Shown here piece after piece: positions 25,061-34,154 of a DNA stretch of 64,000 nucleotides. Numbering within the stretch: the first letter of the stretch is position 1; each line of letters opens with the position of its first letter. The notes beneath the pieces were generated by a model. The model was not told where the DNA came from and ran no database searches. It was given only the letters and a program-made list of their open reading frames with translations. The stretch spans positions 124,001-188,000 of the forward strand of contig NZ_FRAR01000006.1 in NCBI RefSeq assembly GCF_900142375.1, written 5' to 3'. The position numbers and the translations under genes are program-made. The stretch is from Desulforamulus aeronauticus DSM 10349. GTDB lineage: Bacteria > Bacillota > Desulfotomaculia > Desulfotomaculales > Desulfotomaculaceae.

Positions 25061-25089
25061 AGGGAGACAGCGCCAGGCACCGTCTCCCT
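25061..25089 (-). terminator. Terminator of alaS
   Basis: AGGGAGAC / GTCTCCCT stem directly after the alaS stop. The T-tract on the minus strand is short. Confidence 0.65.
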
Positions 25090-25095
25090 TTGATG

Positions 25096-27732
25096 TTATT
25101 TAATTTGAGCTTCTACAACTGAGACAACTTTAGCAATTGCTTCTTCAAGTTTGCTAGGTTCTTTACCACCAGCCTGGGCCATATCCGGTCTACCGCCGCC
25201 GCCGCCGCCAACTACTTTGGCAATTTCCTTTACTAAATTACCGGCATGCAGGCCGCGGCCCATCAGATCCTTGGTTACGGCTGCCACCAAGTTGACCTTT
25301 TCCCCGGCAGCACTGCCCAGCAGAATAACGCCACTGCCCAGTTTATCCCGCAGCATATCCACCATACTGCGTAAATTGTCCATATCAGGAGCCGCTACCA
25401 CTGCGGTCAAGACCGGAACTCCTTTGATTTGCTGAACTTGTCCGAGAATCTCTTGCACTTCTGATTTAGCCAGTTTATTCCGCAGGGCTTCAATCTCCTG
25501 CTCCAGGGCTTTATTTTGCTGCACCAATCCTTCTACCCGACGCACCAATTCATGGGTGGGACTCTTGATAACAGCAGCGATTTCCTGCAATTGCTCTTCT
25601 TTGGCAGCCAAATATCGGAGCACACCCTGTCCGGTTACTGCCTCGATACGACGCAGTCCAGCACCCACACTGGTCTCATTAATAATCTTAAACAGTCCCA
25701 CTTCAGCAGTGGAGGTGAGGTGAGTCCCACCACAAAGTTCCAGGCTGTAATCACCCATTTTAACCACCCGTACCTGTTTGCCATACTTTTCTCCAAATAG
25801 CGCTGCTGCCCCCAATTCCTTGGCCTTGGCCAACGAGGTTTCAAAAACCTCAATGGGTAGGTTAGACAGCACCGCGTTATTCACCAATTGTTCAATAGAA
25901 CTCAGTTCTTCCGGGGTTACGGCAGCGTAATGGGTAAAATCGAAACGCATGCGATCTGGTTCCACCAGGGAGCCGGCCTGGTTAACATGATCACCTAGAA
26001 CTTCTTGTAAGGCCTTATGCAGTAAGTGTGTAGCAGAGTGGTTACGGGCGATCTCCTGCCGGCGAACTGGTTCCACCTGCACCTTGACAGCATCATGGCG
26101 TTTAAGAATACCTGAGCGCACTTTGCCACGGTGGACGATGAGGCCTTCCACCGGCCGATGTACAGAAGTAATTTCCACTTCCAAGTCGGTGGCACGTAAA
26201 ATAGCATAATCTGCCACCTGGCCGCCGGATTCGGCATAACAGGGGGTTACATCAAGAATAATTTCTACCTCTTCCCCGGCTACCGCAGAAAGTTCTTGCA
26301 GTCCATCCTTGAGGAGCGCCAATACATTGGAGTCAGTGGCCAAGGTACCATAACCCATGAAGCGGTTTTCGCCCAGTTCTTCCCGTAGGGCCTTATACAT
26401 AACGCCCCGTTCAGATAAATATTCCGTCTCTTGGCGAGCATTGCGGGCCCGTTTACGTTGTTCTTCCATAGCTGCAGTAAAACCAGCTTCATCCACACTA
26501 AGGCCTTGTTCTTCGGCAATCTCCTGGGTTAGCTCCAGTGGAAAACCAAAGGTATCATATAATTTAAAGGCATCATCACCGGAGATTTCACTAACTCCGG
26601 CGGCCTTTGCTTCGTGAATGAGAGCGGATAAAATATCACTGCCCGCTGCCAGAGTTTCCAAAAACCTCTCTTCCTCGGTACGGATTACCCGCAGGATATG
26701 CTCACTCTTTTGCTTCAATTCTGGGTAAGCTTCCTGCATCTGTTGGATAACAGCCTGGGACACTTTATACAGGAACGTTTCCCGTACACCCAATACCCGG
26801 CCAAACCGTACCGCCCGCCGCAACAGGCGACGTATAACGTAGCCCCTTCCTTCGTTGCCCGGTAGAGCTCCGTCGCTAACGGCAAAAGTAACGGCTCGGC
26901 AGTGATCGGCAATAACTTTCAGCGCTAAATCAATCTTGTCATTATTACCGTATTTTTGGCCAGCCAAATCTGCGGTATAATCCATAATTTCCCGGAATAA
27001 ATCGGTATCAAAATTGGAGTTCACTTTCTGTAGTACCGAAGCAACCCTTTCCAATCCCATACCGGTATCAATTCCCTTATTTTTTAAAGGAGAGTAATTG
27101 CCCTCTTCATCCCGGAAGAACTGGATAAATACCAGATTCCAAATTTCCAAGTACCGGTCGCAATCACAACCAACCTTGCAATCCGGGTCAGCACAGCCTC
27201 TGGCCTCGCCAAGATCAATATAGATTTCAGAGCAAGGGCCGCAAGGACCTACACCAATTTCCCAAAAATTGGTGTCCTTACCCATGCGAACAATTCTCTC
27301 AGCCGGAATCCCGACCACCTTGTGCCAAATTTCAAAGGCTTCATCATCATCCAGATAAATGGTAATCCACAATTTTTCCTTTGGCAAACCAAGCTGCTCC
27401 GTGACAAACTCCCAAGCCCAGGGAATAGCTTTTTCTTTAAAATAATCGCCAAAGGAGAAATTGCCAAGCATCTCAAAAAAAGTATGGTGTCTGGCTGTGC
27501 GGCCAACCACCTCGATATCCGGCGTACGAATACATTTTTGGCAAGTGGTTGCCCGTTTATATTCCGATACAGCCTGTCCGGTAAAAAAAGGCTTAAAAGG
27601 TACCATACCAGCTGCTGTCCATAGAATACTGGGATCGTTATGGGGGATCAGGGAAGCGCTGGGAAGAATCTGGTGACCCCGCTCTTCAAAAAACTTTAGA
27701 TATTTTTCCCTGATTTCTTTTCCGGTCATCAA
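25096..27732 (-). CDS. alaS: Alanyl-tRNA synthetase
   Basis: Charges tRNA-Ala. Full-length at 878 aa. Class II catalytic core at about 1-240 (KFFEERGHQILPSASLIPHN, WTAAGMVPFKPFFTG, WEIGVGPCGPCSEIYIDLGE). The editing domain has the zinc ligands HSATHLLHKAL near 565 and CGGTHLTSTAEVGLF near 668. The C-Ala domain ends with GGGGGGRPDMAQAGG. The start is TTG 27732 or the adjacent ATG 27729, with GGAGG upstream. No T-box was seen in the 188-bp leader. Gene order AI-2E permease-alaS-ireB-ruvX matches B. subtilis. Confidence 0.97.
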   Translation of the reverse strand: MMTGKEIREKYLKFFEERGHQILPSASLIPHNDPSILWTAAGMVPFKPFFTGQAVSEYKRATTCQKCIRTPDIEVVGRTARHHTFFEMLGNFSFGDYFKEKAIPWAWEFVTEQLGLPKEKLWITIYLDDDEAFEIWHKVVGIPAERIVRMGKDTNFWEIGVGPCGPCSEIYIDLGEARGCADPDCKVGCDCDRYLEIWNLVFIQFFRDEEGNYSPLKNKGIDTGMGLERVASVLQKVNSNFDTDLFREIMDYTADLAGQKYGNNDKIDLALKVIADHCRAVTFAVSDGALPGNEGRGYVIRRLLRRAVRFGRVLGVRETFLYKVSQAVIQQMQEAYPELKQKSEHILRVIRTEEERFLETLAAGSDILSALIHEAKAAGVSEISGDDAFKLYDTFGFPLELTQEIAEEQGLSVDEAGFTAAMEEQRKRARNARQETEYLSERGVMYKALREELGENRFMGYGTLATDSNVLALLKDGLQELSAVAGEEVEIILDVTPCYAESGGQVADYAILRATDLEVEITSVHRPVEGLIVHRGKVRSGILKRHDAVKVQVEPVRRQEIARNHSATHLLHKALQEVLGDHVNQAGSLVEPDRMRFDFTHYAAVTPEELSSIEQLVNNAVLSNLPIEVFETSLAKAKELGAAALFGEKYGKQVRVVKMGDYSLELCGGTHLTSTAEVGLFKIINETSVGAGLRRIEAVTGQGVLRYLAAKEEQLQEIAAVIKSPTHELVRRVEGLVQQNKALEQEIEALRNKLAKSEVQEILGQVQQIKGVPVLTAVVAAPDMDNLRSMVDMLRDKLGSGVILLGSAAGEKVNLVAAVTKDLMGRGLHAGNLVKEIAKVVGGGGGGRPDMAQAGGKEPSKLEEAIAKVVSVVEAQIK

Positions 27733-27832
27733 TGGATATTACCTCCTACTTGGTGAATTCACCATAAATCAACGAAAACTCACAAATTCTTCAAATATTT
27801 ATATTTTATAGCATTGGTTGCCAGGTGGTCAA

Positions 27833-27860
27833 GCTAGCCTTTGGCCCTTAGCCCTTGGCC
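27833..27860 (-). repeat. Copy 1 of a dispersed intergenic repeat
   Basis: On the minus strand GGCCAAGGGCTAAGGGCCAA and flanks closely match the plus-strand sequence at 51782-51807. A partial related copy is at 39751-39787. Confidence 0.6.
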
Positions 27861-27920
27861 TTAAAAATAAAAAGAGCTACTAACCAATACCCAATGGCCA
27901 GTGCCCCAAAGGAATAGCCT

Positions 27921-28952
27921 TTAACATAACTTCTCCCAGGTAAACTTAACCAAAATTCTTGCGATAGCAGCCAGAGGTACGGCCAGCAGCATCCCTGCAA
28001 TGCCAAAAAGATGTCCCCCGGCCAATAGAGTAACGATAATAGCTAAGGGATGCAGCCCTATACTGTCGCCTAATATTTTTGGCGAAATGACATTTCCCTC
28101 CAATTGTTGAATAATCACTACAACAATAATTACTTTTACAGCAAGCCATTTGGACTGCAACAAAGCCAGGGCCACGGCAGGAACTGCACCAATGAGTGGC
28201 CCAAAGTAAGGAATTAATTCTGCCAGTCCCGCAATAATACCTAACATAACGCCAAATTCCAAACCAATCAAAGCAAAGGCCAAGCTGGTTAGAACACCCA
28301 CAATTAGGACTACAGTAAGATGACCGCGCACAAAATTGGTAAACACCTGATCAATTTCTCCAGCCAGTCGCAGGACATCAGCATAACATTGCCGGGGAAA
28401 TTGGGAAATGGCCCATTGTTTTAATTCTTTTAAATCCTTCATAATATAGAAGGCCAACACTGGTGCCAAAGCAATGTAGAACAAGTTGCTTAAAATGCCT
28501 AGTAAAAGATCGATGGCTTTTCGCACCATTTCCATTGCTTTTAATTCTACCCAAGTAATTCGTTCCTCCACTATTTGCTGCACTCCCGGTGGCATGGCAC
28601 TATCGGCAAAACGCTGTTGTATCTGGTTGATCAACTGTTCTACCTGATCTGTATAGGTTGGGATCGTTTCCACCAGTTTTTCCAGTTGGTTAACCATTCG
28701 AGGTACCCCATACATAAGAAGGCTAGTCACCACAATAATGACTCCCAAATACAGCATTAAAATAGCTGCCACCCGTGGCGAACCACGTTTTTCCATGCGT
28801 TCTACCAGTGGGTTTAACAAATAGACCAGCACAATGGCCAATACAAATGGTAACAGTAACCCCCGTACCAAATACAAAAAGTAAAAAATTAGGCCAACTA
28901 ATAAAGCAACAAAAAGATACCGATAGGTACGCTTTTCCTTCCACCAGGGCAC
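27921..28952 (-). CDS. AI-2E family transporter (PerM/YrrI-like permease)
   Basis: Polytopic membrane protein of about 343 aa. The N-terminal TM pair is RYLFVALLVGLIFYFLYLVR and LLLPFVLAIVLVYLLNPLVE. A central amphipathic region (about 85-150) follows, then C-terminal TMs with the family segment AELIPYFGPLIGAVPAVALA and QLEGNVISPKILGDSIGLHP. GTG 28952 is preferred because AGGAGAG lies about 8 bases upstream. The longer frame to 29006 lacks a ribosome site. Despite the family name, the substrates of most members are unproven. Confidence 0.9.
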   Translation of the reverse strand: MPWWKEKRTYRYLFVALLVGLIFYFLYLVRGLLLPFVLAIVLVYLLNPLVERMEKRGSPRVAAILMLYLGVIIVVTSLLMYGVPRMVNQLEKLVETIPTYTDQVEQLINQIQQRFADSAMPPGVQQIVEERITWVELKAMEMVRKAIDLLLGILSNLFYIALAPVLAFYIMKDLKELKQWAISQFPRQCYADVLRLAGEIDQVFTNFVRGHLTVVLIVGVLTSLAFALIGLEFGVMLGIIAGLAELIPYFGPLIGAVPAVALALLQSKWLAVKVIIVVVIIQQLEGNVISPKILGDSIGLHPLAIIVTLLAGGHLFGIAGMLLAVPLAAIARILVKFTWEKLC

Positions 28953-29014
28953 CGGATTCTCTCCTATCTTAAGAAAGATTAAAAAAGTGAGGACTAGTGT
29001 CCCCACTCCTTAAT

Positions 29015-29191
29015 TTACTTCATCATTTCATTGACCCTTTTGCTCATGCCCTTCATCATTTTTTGGGCGCGGCGTCCAGCTTTCCGGGTGGTATTCATAA
29101 GCATACGCTCAGGTTTTCTCTGCGGCTTAAGAAACATACCCAGAGCCGCTCCAAGCAGACTACCGGCAACAATACCCCGCCAAAATCCCAT
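29015..29191 (-). CDS. Small YtxH-like membrane-anchored protein (58 aa)
   Basis: Short gene beginning MGFWRGIVAGSLLGAALGMF. It has a single glycine-rich TM followed by a strongly basic tail (RKAGRRAQKMMKGMSKRVNE). GGAGGTGAAGGG precedes the ATG. The layout of one small TM plus a basic amphipathic tail is that of YtxH-like proteins, though the sequence is shorter. It lies between a zinc-ribbon gene and the AI-2E permease, all in one direction. Confidence 0.8.
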   Translation of the reverse strand: MGFWRGIVAGSLLGAALGMFLKPQRKPERMLMNTTRKAGRRAQKMMKGMSKRVNEMMK

Positions 29192-29211
29192 TATCCCTTC
29201 ACCTCCAAGAG

Positions 29212-29385
29212 CTAATATAAGCCTGTGTTGTGCGGGTCAAAGGAAACTAAACTGCCATCTTCAGCTACTTCAAAAACATCCACGCCTTCTTTATTTAAGC
29301 GATACTCAACACAGCAATCCCAGCAGTAATACTGGTCAATACCAACTTTGCCAGTGGCTTTTCCTCCACAAACCGGACAGTTCAT
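29212..29385 (-). CDS. Small zinc-ribbon protein (57 aa)
   Basis: Short gene encoding MNCPVCGGKATGKVGIDQYY followed by CWDCCVEY. The two CxxC knuckles (CPVC and CWDC) form a probable zinc ribbon in the first 26 residues. The acidic tail has EVAEDGSLVSFDPHN. AAGGAGGCTC-type sequence gives a ribosome site. It ends 20 bases before the YtxH-like gene. Function unknown; probably a small regulatory or assembly protein. Confidence 0.8.
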   Translation of the reverse strand: MNCPVCGGKATGKVGIDQYYCWDCCVEYRLNKEGVDVFEVAEDGSLVSFDPHNTGLY

Positions 29386-29520
29386 GAGTAAGGAGCCTCC
29401 TTACGAAAATTCTAACTGTCAAGTATTATAGCCAGATTTTTTAGTAATAATGCACAGGTAATTCACTTGATCTGAAAATGTTAAAATTTTGACTTACCAA
29501 TAGCTAATGGACCCCCAAAG

Positions 29521-29550
29521 CAAAAAAAGAGCACCTGTAACGGTACTCTT
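29521..29550 (-). terminator. Intrinsic terminator of the isc-mnmA operon
   Basis: AAGAGCACC / GGTACTCTT stem with T7 on the minus strand, 11 bases after the mnmA stop. Confidence 0.85.
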
Positions 29551-29560
29551 ATCGCTGTTC

Positions 29561-30658
29561 CTATTTACTTGCTGATTTTTCAATGGTACCACCACCCACC
29601 AGGTAGTCGTCCTGGTAATACACCACCGCTTGTCCTGGGGTGATGGAACGCTGGGGATATTTAAAAGTAACCTTTACTAGGCCCTTTTCCATGGGTTCAA
29701 GCAAGGCCGGGGAAGGTTTGCTGTTATAACGAACCTGAGCTGCTAATTCCCTAGGGGAGGTCAAGTCTTCAAACAGGATAAAATTATTATCGGAGGCAAT
29801 AAGTTCGGTACCCCAAATAGACTCCTCCGGCCCTACCACCACTGCATTGTTCTCTACATCAATATCCACCACATAGATTCTTTCCCCGGTAGCCAAACCC
29901 AAACCTCTACGCTGGCCGATGGTATAGAAAGGAATTCCTTTATGCTGACCGATAACGTTTCCCTGTAAATCCAGGAACGGGCCAGCTTGAATACCGCCTT
30001 TCGTACGCTCATCCAAGAAGTTACGATAATTGTTATCGTGTACAAAGCAAATTTCTTGGCTTTCTGGTTTCGAGTGGGTAGGTAATCCCCAATCTTTGGC
30101 CATTTGCCGCACCTGATCCTTGGTATATCCGGCCAGGGGCATTAGGGTGTGCGCAATTTGATCCTGGGTGAAGCTATACAGCACATAAGTCTGGTCTTTT
30201 CGCTCATCCAAAGCCTTCTGTACTGTCCAGCGTCCGTATGGCTCACTGTAACTGAGGCGAGCATAATGACCGGTGGCAATGTAGTCAAAGCCCATTTGCC
30301 GGGCCTTTTGCAACAATGCCTCAAACTTAACAAATCGATTACAGGCAATACAAGGGTTCGGCGTACGTCCTTGAAAATATTCATCGACAAAATATTGAAT
30401 AACCTTTTCCGTAAACAGATCCCGGAAGTTAAGGACATAATAGGGGATGCCCAATATATCCGCCACTCGCCGGGCATCGTCCACTGCGGTTAGAGAGCAG
30501 CAGCCCACATAATCGTTATCCACCACAGTAACGTCCGGGTCCCAAATTTGCATGGTTACTCCGACAACCTCATACCCCTGTTGCTGTAAAAGGGCGGCGG
30601 TGACAGAACTGTCTACTCCGCCGCTCATGGCTACTAATACTCTTTGTTTGGTTGCCAA
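29561..30658 (-). CDS. mnmA: tRNA-specific 2-thiouridylase MnmA
   Basis: Installs the 2-thio group of U34 in Lys/Glu/Gln tRNAs using sulfur from the desulfurase encoded upstream. The PP-loop AMSGGVDSSVTAALL is at 9-23. Catalytic cysteines lie in NPCIACNRFVKF near 102-110 and in SQEICFVHDNNY near 200. The GQRRGLGLATGE segment is also present. 365 aa is normal. The TTG start is 10 bases after iscU. Order iscR-iscS-iscU-mnmA matches Clostridia and couples tRNA thiolation to sulfur mobilisation. Confidence 0.96.
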   Translation of the reverse strand: MATKQRVLVAMSGGVDSSVTAALLQQQGYEVVGVTMQIWDPDVTVVDNDYVGCCSLTAVDDARRVADILGIPYYVLNFRDLFTEKVIQYFVDEYFQGRTPNPCIACNRFVKFEALLQKARQMGFDYIATGHYARLSYSEPYGRWTVQKALDERKDQTYVLYSFTQDQIAHTLMPLAGYTKDQVRQMAKDWGLPTHSKPESQEICFVHDNNYRNFLDERTKGGIQAGPFLDLQGNVIGQHKGIPFYTIGQRRGLGLATGERIYVVDIDVENNAVVVGPEESIWGTELIASDNNFILFEDLTSPRELAAQVRYNSKPSPALLEPMEKGLVKVTFKYPQRSITPGQAVVYYQDDYLVGGGTIEKSASK

Positions 30659-30668
30659 AAGGCTTCAC

Positions 30669-31040
30669 CTACGCGTTTTGTTTTTTCTGATAATCTTCGA
30701 TAGCTGCTTTTAAAGCATCTGCAGCCAAATTGGAACAGTGCATTTTAGCCGGAGGCAGTCCTTCTAAAGCTTCAGCCACAGCCTTATTGGTAATCTGCAG
30801 GGCTTCATCAATGGTCTTGCCTAAAGCCATTTCAGTAACCATACTGCTGGTAGCCACCGCTGCACCACAGCCAAAGGTTTTAAACTTAATGTCTTTAATG
30901 ATATTGTCCTCTACCTTTAAGGTGATTTTCATGATGTCACCGCAGCTGGGATTGCCCACTTGGCCCGCTCCGTCTGCATTTTCAATTTCTCCCACGTTAC
31001 GGGGGTTGGTGAAATGATCCATTACCTTTTCAGTATACAT
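30669..31040 (-). CDS. iscU: Fe-S cluster scaffold (IscU/NifU N-terminal type)
   Basis: Assembles Fe-S clusters with IscS. 123 aa with the three scaffold cysteines in GNPSCGDIMKI (near 33), FGCGAAVATSS (near 57) and KMHCSNLAADA (near 101). The Asp of CGD that favours cluster release is present. GAGGAGG precedes the ATG. 31 bases downstream of iscS. Confidence 0.96.
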   Translation of the reverse strand: MYTEKVMDHFTNPRNVGEIENADGAGQVGNPSCGDIMKITLKVEDNIIKDIKFKTFGCGAAVATSSMVTEMALGKTIDEALQITNKAVAEALEGLPPAKMHCSNLAADALKAAIEDYQKKQNA

Positions 31041-31071
31041 AGAAACAACCTCCTCATTCCCTTATCTATGT

Positions 31072-32316
31072 TTAATATTCGTCCTCACTAAGTTCCCCAT
31101 GATCATGATGATCTTCATCATGTATCGTGCAAGTACTGCAGGCACAGGGGTTACACCCTTCACCTAAGGGTGACATGGCTCTTAGCCGCTCAATGATAGG
31201 AGGCAGAGCCTCCAGGAAATATTCAACATCTTCTTCGGTATTTATCCTACCCATGGTGAGGCGTAGGGAGCCATGGGCCACTTCTTTGGTCAAGCCAATG
31301 GCCGTCAACACATGGGAAGGTTCCAAGGAACCCGAGGTGCAGGCGGAACCACTGGAAATAGCGATTCCTTTCATATCCAGCATCAGCAGCATGGATTCAC
31401 CCTCAATAAACCGGAAGCAGAAACTAACATGACCGGGTAACCGCTGCTCAGGATGACCGGTAAGAATAGTATTGGGGATCTTTTCCATTACTTCTTTAAA
31501 GATACGATCACGATATTTGGCCAGACGTTCGGCCTCTACATGCATATTCTGGGTGGCCAATTCAATGGCTTTGCCTAAGCCGACAATACCAGCCACGTTC
31601 TCAGTACCGGGACGACGGCGGCGTTCTTGCCCACCACCAAAGAGGATCGGCTGCCAAAAGGTTCCTTTGCGGATATACATAGCCCCAATACCTTTAGGAC
31701 CATAGATTTTATGACCAGATAGGGTTAGCAAGTCCACGCCCAGTTCATCAACATTAACTGGAATTTTACCAACACTTTGCACGGCATCAGTATGGAAAAT
31801 AATCTTTCTGGCCCGAGCTACTTCGGAAATTTCACGGATTGGCATAATAGTACCAATCTCGTTATTGGCATGCATAATGGTGATCAAAATGGTTTTATCA
31901 GTAATGGCATCGGCTACCTGCTGAGCAGTCACCCGACCATATTTATCCAGTGGTAAAACAGTTACGGTAAAGCCCTCTCGCTCCAACTGTTTACAGCAGT
32001 TTAATACTGCGCTGTGTTCTGCCGCAGAGGTAATAATATGATTTCCCTTTTGTCGGTTGGCATAGGCAACACCCCGGATGGCCATATTGTCGGCCTCGGT
32101 GCCGGTGCCGGCGAAGGAAATCTCACCCACACTGGAAGCACCAATAGCTGTGGCCACCTGCTGTCTGGCCTTCTCTACAGCTTTCCGAGCTTCCCGACCA
32201 AAGGCGTGAATACTGGAGGGGTTGCCATAATGTTCGGTTAAGTATTTCAGCATTTCTTCAGCAACAGCGGGATCCACCGGGGTTGTTGCCGAGTGGTCAA
32301 AATAAACTTTTCTCAT
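31072..32316 (-). CDS. iscS: Cysteine desulfurase with a Cys/His-rich C-terminal tail
   Basis: PLP enzyme supplying sulfur to IscU and MnmA. YFDHSATTPVD is at the start. The PLP lysine is in TLSGHKIYGPKG near 206. The persulfide cysteine is in SSGSACTSGSLEPSH near 328, with the short-loop layout of IscS/NifS. The usual fold ends near 385. A further tail of about 30 residues follows, containing CNPCACSTC and DEDHHDHGE, which looks metal-binding. AAGGAGGAG precedes the ATG. Second gene after iscR. Confidence 0.95.
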   Translation of the reverse strand: MRKVYFDHSATTPVDPAVAEEMLKYLTEHYGNPSSIHAFGREARKAVEKARQQVATAIGASSVGEISFAGTGTEADNMAIRGVAYANRQKGNHIITSAAEHSAVLNCCKQLEREGFTVTVLPLDKYGRVTAQQVADAITDKTILITIMHANNEIGTIMPIREISEVARARKIIFHTDAVQSVGKIPVNVDELGVDLLTLSGHKIYGPKGIGAMYIRKGTFWQPILFGGGQERRRRPGTENVAGIVGLGKAIELATQNMHVEAERLAKYRDRIFKEVMEKIPNTILTGHPEQRLPGHVSFCFRFIEGESMLLMLDMKGIAISSGSACTSGSLEPSHVLTAIGLTKEVAHGSLRLTMGRINTEEDVEYFLEALPPIIERLRAMSPLGEGCNPCACSTCTIHDEDHHDHGELSEDEY

Positions 32317-32340
32317 GCACAGTGCTCCTCCTTAGGTGAT

Positions 32341-32787
32341 CTATGACTCTACCCTATCAGTGCTTACTTTTGCCGCATCCCGGCACATATCCTCCAAAGT
32401 AATGGAATCCAGTACCTCTGCAATACTATCCCTCACTCTGGCCCAGATATCCCGTGAAATGCAGTAATGCTCCTTTTCACAGGCGGTTGGTTCAAATTCA
32501 CTAACACAATCCAGAGGGGCAATGGGACCCTCCAGAGCACGTATCACATCCCCCACTTTTATTTGAGAAGGCGGTCTGGCCAGGATATAACCTCCCTGGG
32601 CTCCTCGAATACTTTTAACCAAACCGATCTTTCTTAAAACTGCAATTAGTTGTTCCAGGTAGTGCTCTGATATCCCTTGCCTCTCTGCTATCACCTTTAA
32701 GGGAATGGGTAGGGGCTCGGACCCATAGTGCATGGCCAAATCAAACATCGCCTTCAGTCCATAATGTCCCTTTGTGGACAGCCGCAA
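32341..32787 (-). CDS. iscR: Rrf2-family regulator, IscR-like
   Basis: A 148-aa winged-HTH regulator of Fe-S biogenesis. The HTH region includes STKGHYGLKAMFDLAMHYG and ISEHYLEQLIAVLRKIGLV. Three cysteines in the loop at about 100-115 (LDCVSEF, TACEKEHYCIS) match the [2Fe-2S] ligand arrangement of IscR, which CymR lacks. TTG start with AAGGGGGTGA. It heads the iscS-iscU-mnmA operon and has a sigma-A promoter at 32841-32869, so feedback control by cluster supply is likely. Confidence 0.92.
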   Translation of the reverse strand: MRLSTKGHYGLKAMFDLAMHYGSEPLPIPLKVIAERQGISEHYLEQLIAVLRKIGLVKSIRGAQGGYILARPPSQIKVGDVIRALEGPIAPLDCVSEFEPTACEKEHYCISRDIWARVRDSIAEVLDSITLEDMCRDAAKVSTDRVES

Positions 32788-32840
32788 GAAACATCACCCC
32801 CTTTATCAATCCCAAGTAAACCACTCGGTTTTCTAGGAGT

Positions 32841-32869
32841 AGAATATCACGCTTGTTTCCCTATGTCAA
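32841..32869 (-). promoter_or_regulatory. Sigma-A promoter of the iscR operon
   Basis: TTGACA (32864-32869), 17-base spacer, TATTCT (32841-32846) on the minus strand. A downstream ACTCCTAGAAAACCGAGT-type imperfect dyad overlaps the start region and could be the IscR site. Confidence 0.75.
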
Positions 32870-32926
32870 CGCTAATTCCGAGTAAAATGCTCAAGTTTAA
32901 TACAGAGAAAATCTAATATAAAAAAA

Positions 32927-32946
32927 TACCACCAAAGTGGTAGTAC
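32927..32946 (-). terminator. Intrinsic terminator of the second thioredoxin gene
   Basis: TACCAC / GTGGTA stem with T7 on the minus strand, about 90 bases after the thioredoxin stop. Confidence 0.75.
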
Positions 32947-33033
32947 TATACAGAAAACCTAATAATTCTATTTGAGAAAAGATTAGAAAAACTTGGCCCT
33001 ACTTGCCTGCTTGTGACCTATAGGTGTTTCGAT

Positions 33034-33360
33034 TTACAGATGTTTTTGGATCATTCCCAGTAACTCTTCTTTTTTCCGAAAGCCTGTGGTCCTTTCCACT
33101 TCCTTACCATCTTTAAAAAAAATCAGCGTGGGAATGCTCATAATTCCCAGCCTGTCGGTGGTGTCCCGATTGTCATCAACATTGATTTTACAGACCTGCA
33201 CCTGCCCTTTCAGTTCGGTGGCCAGCCTGTCCACTTCCGGCGCCAGCATTTGACAAGGGCCGCACCAATCAGCCCAAAAATCTACTAATAGAGGGCCCTT
33301 TTGGTTCAATATTGTTTCTTTGAAGCTCTCATCATTTAGGATCAGTATGTTTTTAGCCAT
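33034..33360 (-). CDS. Thioredoxin (second copy)
   Basis: A 108-aa thioredoxin fold with WCGPC (FWADWCGPCQMLAPEV) near residue 31 and cis-Pro in [12 protein letters not shown] 33360 is chosen because AAGGGG lies 9 bases upstream. It is about half identical by eye to the TrxA at 12.4 kb, so it is a paralogue rather than a recent copy. Adjacent to the Fe-S/tRNA-thiolation genes but with separate signals. Confidence 0.93.
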   Translation of the reverse strand: MAKNILILNDESFKETILNQKGPLLVDFWADWCGPCQMLAPEVDRLATELKGQVQVCKINVDDNRDTTDRLGIMSIPTLIFFKDGKEVERTTGFRKKEELLGMIQKHL

Positions 33361-33440
33361 GCCAAACAACCCCTTCTCCTTTTCATTGACTTCAAGCTTT
33401 AGGTTGCTACATTATATTCCAGGTAGGTTCCCTTGTCAAA

Positions 33441-34154
33441 TTAAAGCAGCCCCCTTACTACAGCACCCGCCAATACCAACCCTGCAGCAGCGGGGACAAA
33501 GGATATACTGCCGGGAGCCAGGGATATTGCAGTCTCCCCTTTCACCACCCGTTGTTGCGGGGTAATTGGCGGTTCCACCGAAAAGACCACCTTAACCCCT
33601 TTTTCTATTTGTGCTTTCCGGAGTTCCCGACGCATAACTCTGGCCAAAGGATCTACTGAGGTTTCCGATATATCCGCCACTCGAAAGGCAGCCGGGTCCA
33701 GTTTATTGCCCGCTCCCATACAGGAGATAACGGGCAGACCCTGGGAATAGCATCTCTTAATAATATCCAGCTTACCGGTTACGTTATCAATGGCATCCAC
33801 TACATAGGAATAATCACCTTTTATCAGATCATCACCATTTTGTGGTGAGTAAAACTCCCTAATGGGCGTAACGATTGCTTCGGGATTAATATGTTTGATC
33901 CGCTCCGCCATTAAATCCACTTTATAACTGCCAATGGTATCATCCATAGCATGCAGTTGACGGTTAATATTGGTTACATCTACGGTATCAAAATCCACCA
34001 AGGTTAATTCACCGATACCTGCCCGGGCCAAAGCCTCGACAGTGTAAGAGCCAACGCCGCCCACCCCAAAAACAATCACCCTGGCAACCTTAAGCTTAGC
34101 TAGCCCCTCCTCGCCAATCAACATCTCGGTGCGAGAAAATCTATGTCTGGACAC
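33441..34154 (-). CDS. tcdA: tRNA threonylcarbamoyladenosine dehydratase (TcdA/CsdL, YrvM-like)
   Basis: ThiF/E1-like adenylating enzyme that cyclises t6A37 of tRNA. ATP-binding VIFGVGGVGSYTVEALARAG is at about 27-46, with VDFDTVDVTNINRQ near 53-66. The conserved VISCMGAGNKLDP is near 142. The C-terminal hydrophobic segment is weaker than in CsdL. 237 aa. Its start overlaps the end of the histidine kinase gene by 14 bases. A yrvM gene also lies by aspS and the 6S gene in B. subtilis, as here. Confidence 0.9.
   Translation of the reverse strand: MSRHRFSRTEMLIGEEGLAKLKVARVIVFGVGGVGSYTVEALARAGIGELTLVDFDTVDVTNINRQLHAMDDTIGSYKVDLMAERIKHINPEAIVTPIREFYSPQNGDDLIKGDYSYVVDAIDNVTGKLDIIKRCYSQGLPVISCMGAGNKLDPAAFRVADISETSVDPLARVMRRELRKAQIEKGVKVVFSVEPPITPQQRVVKGETAISLAPGSISFVPAAAGLVLAGAVVRGLL

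Noticed and set aside
27733-27920. T-box leader on alaS
   Set aside because: No T-box core or terminator/antiterminator pair is present in the leader.
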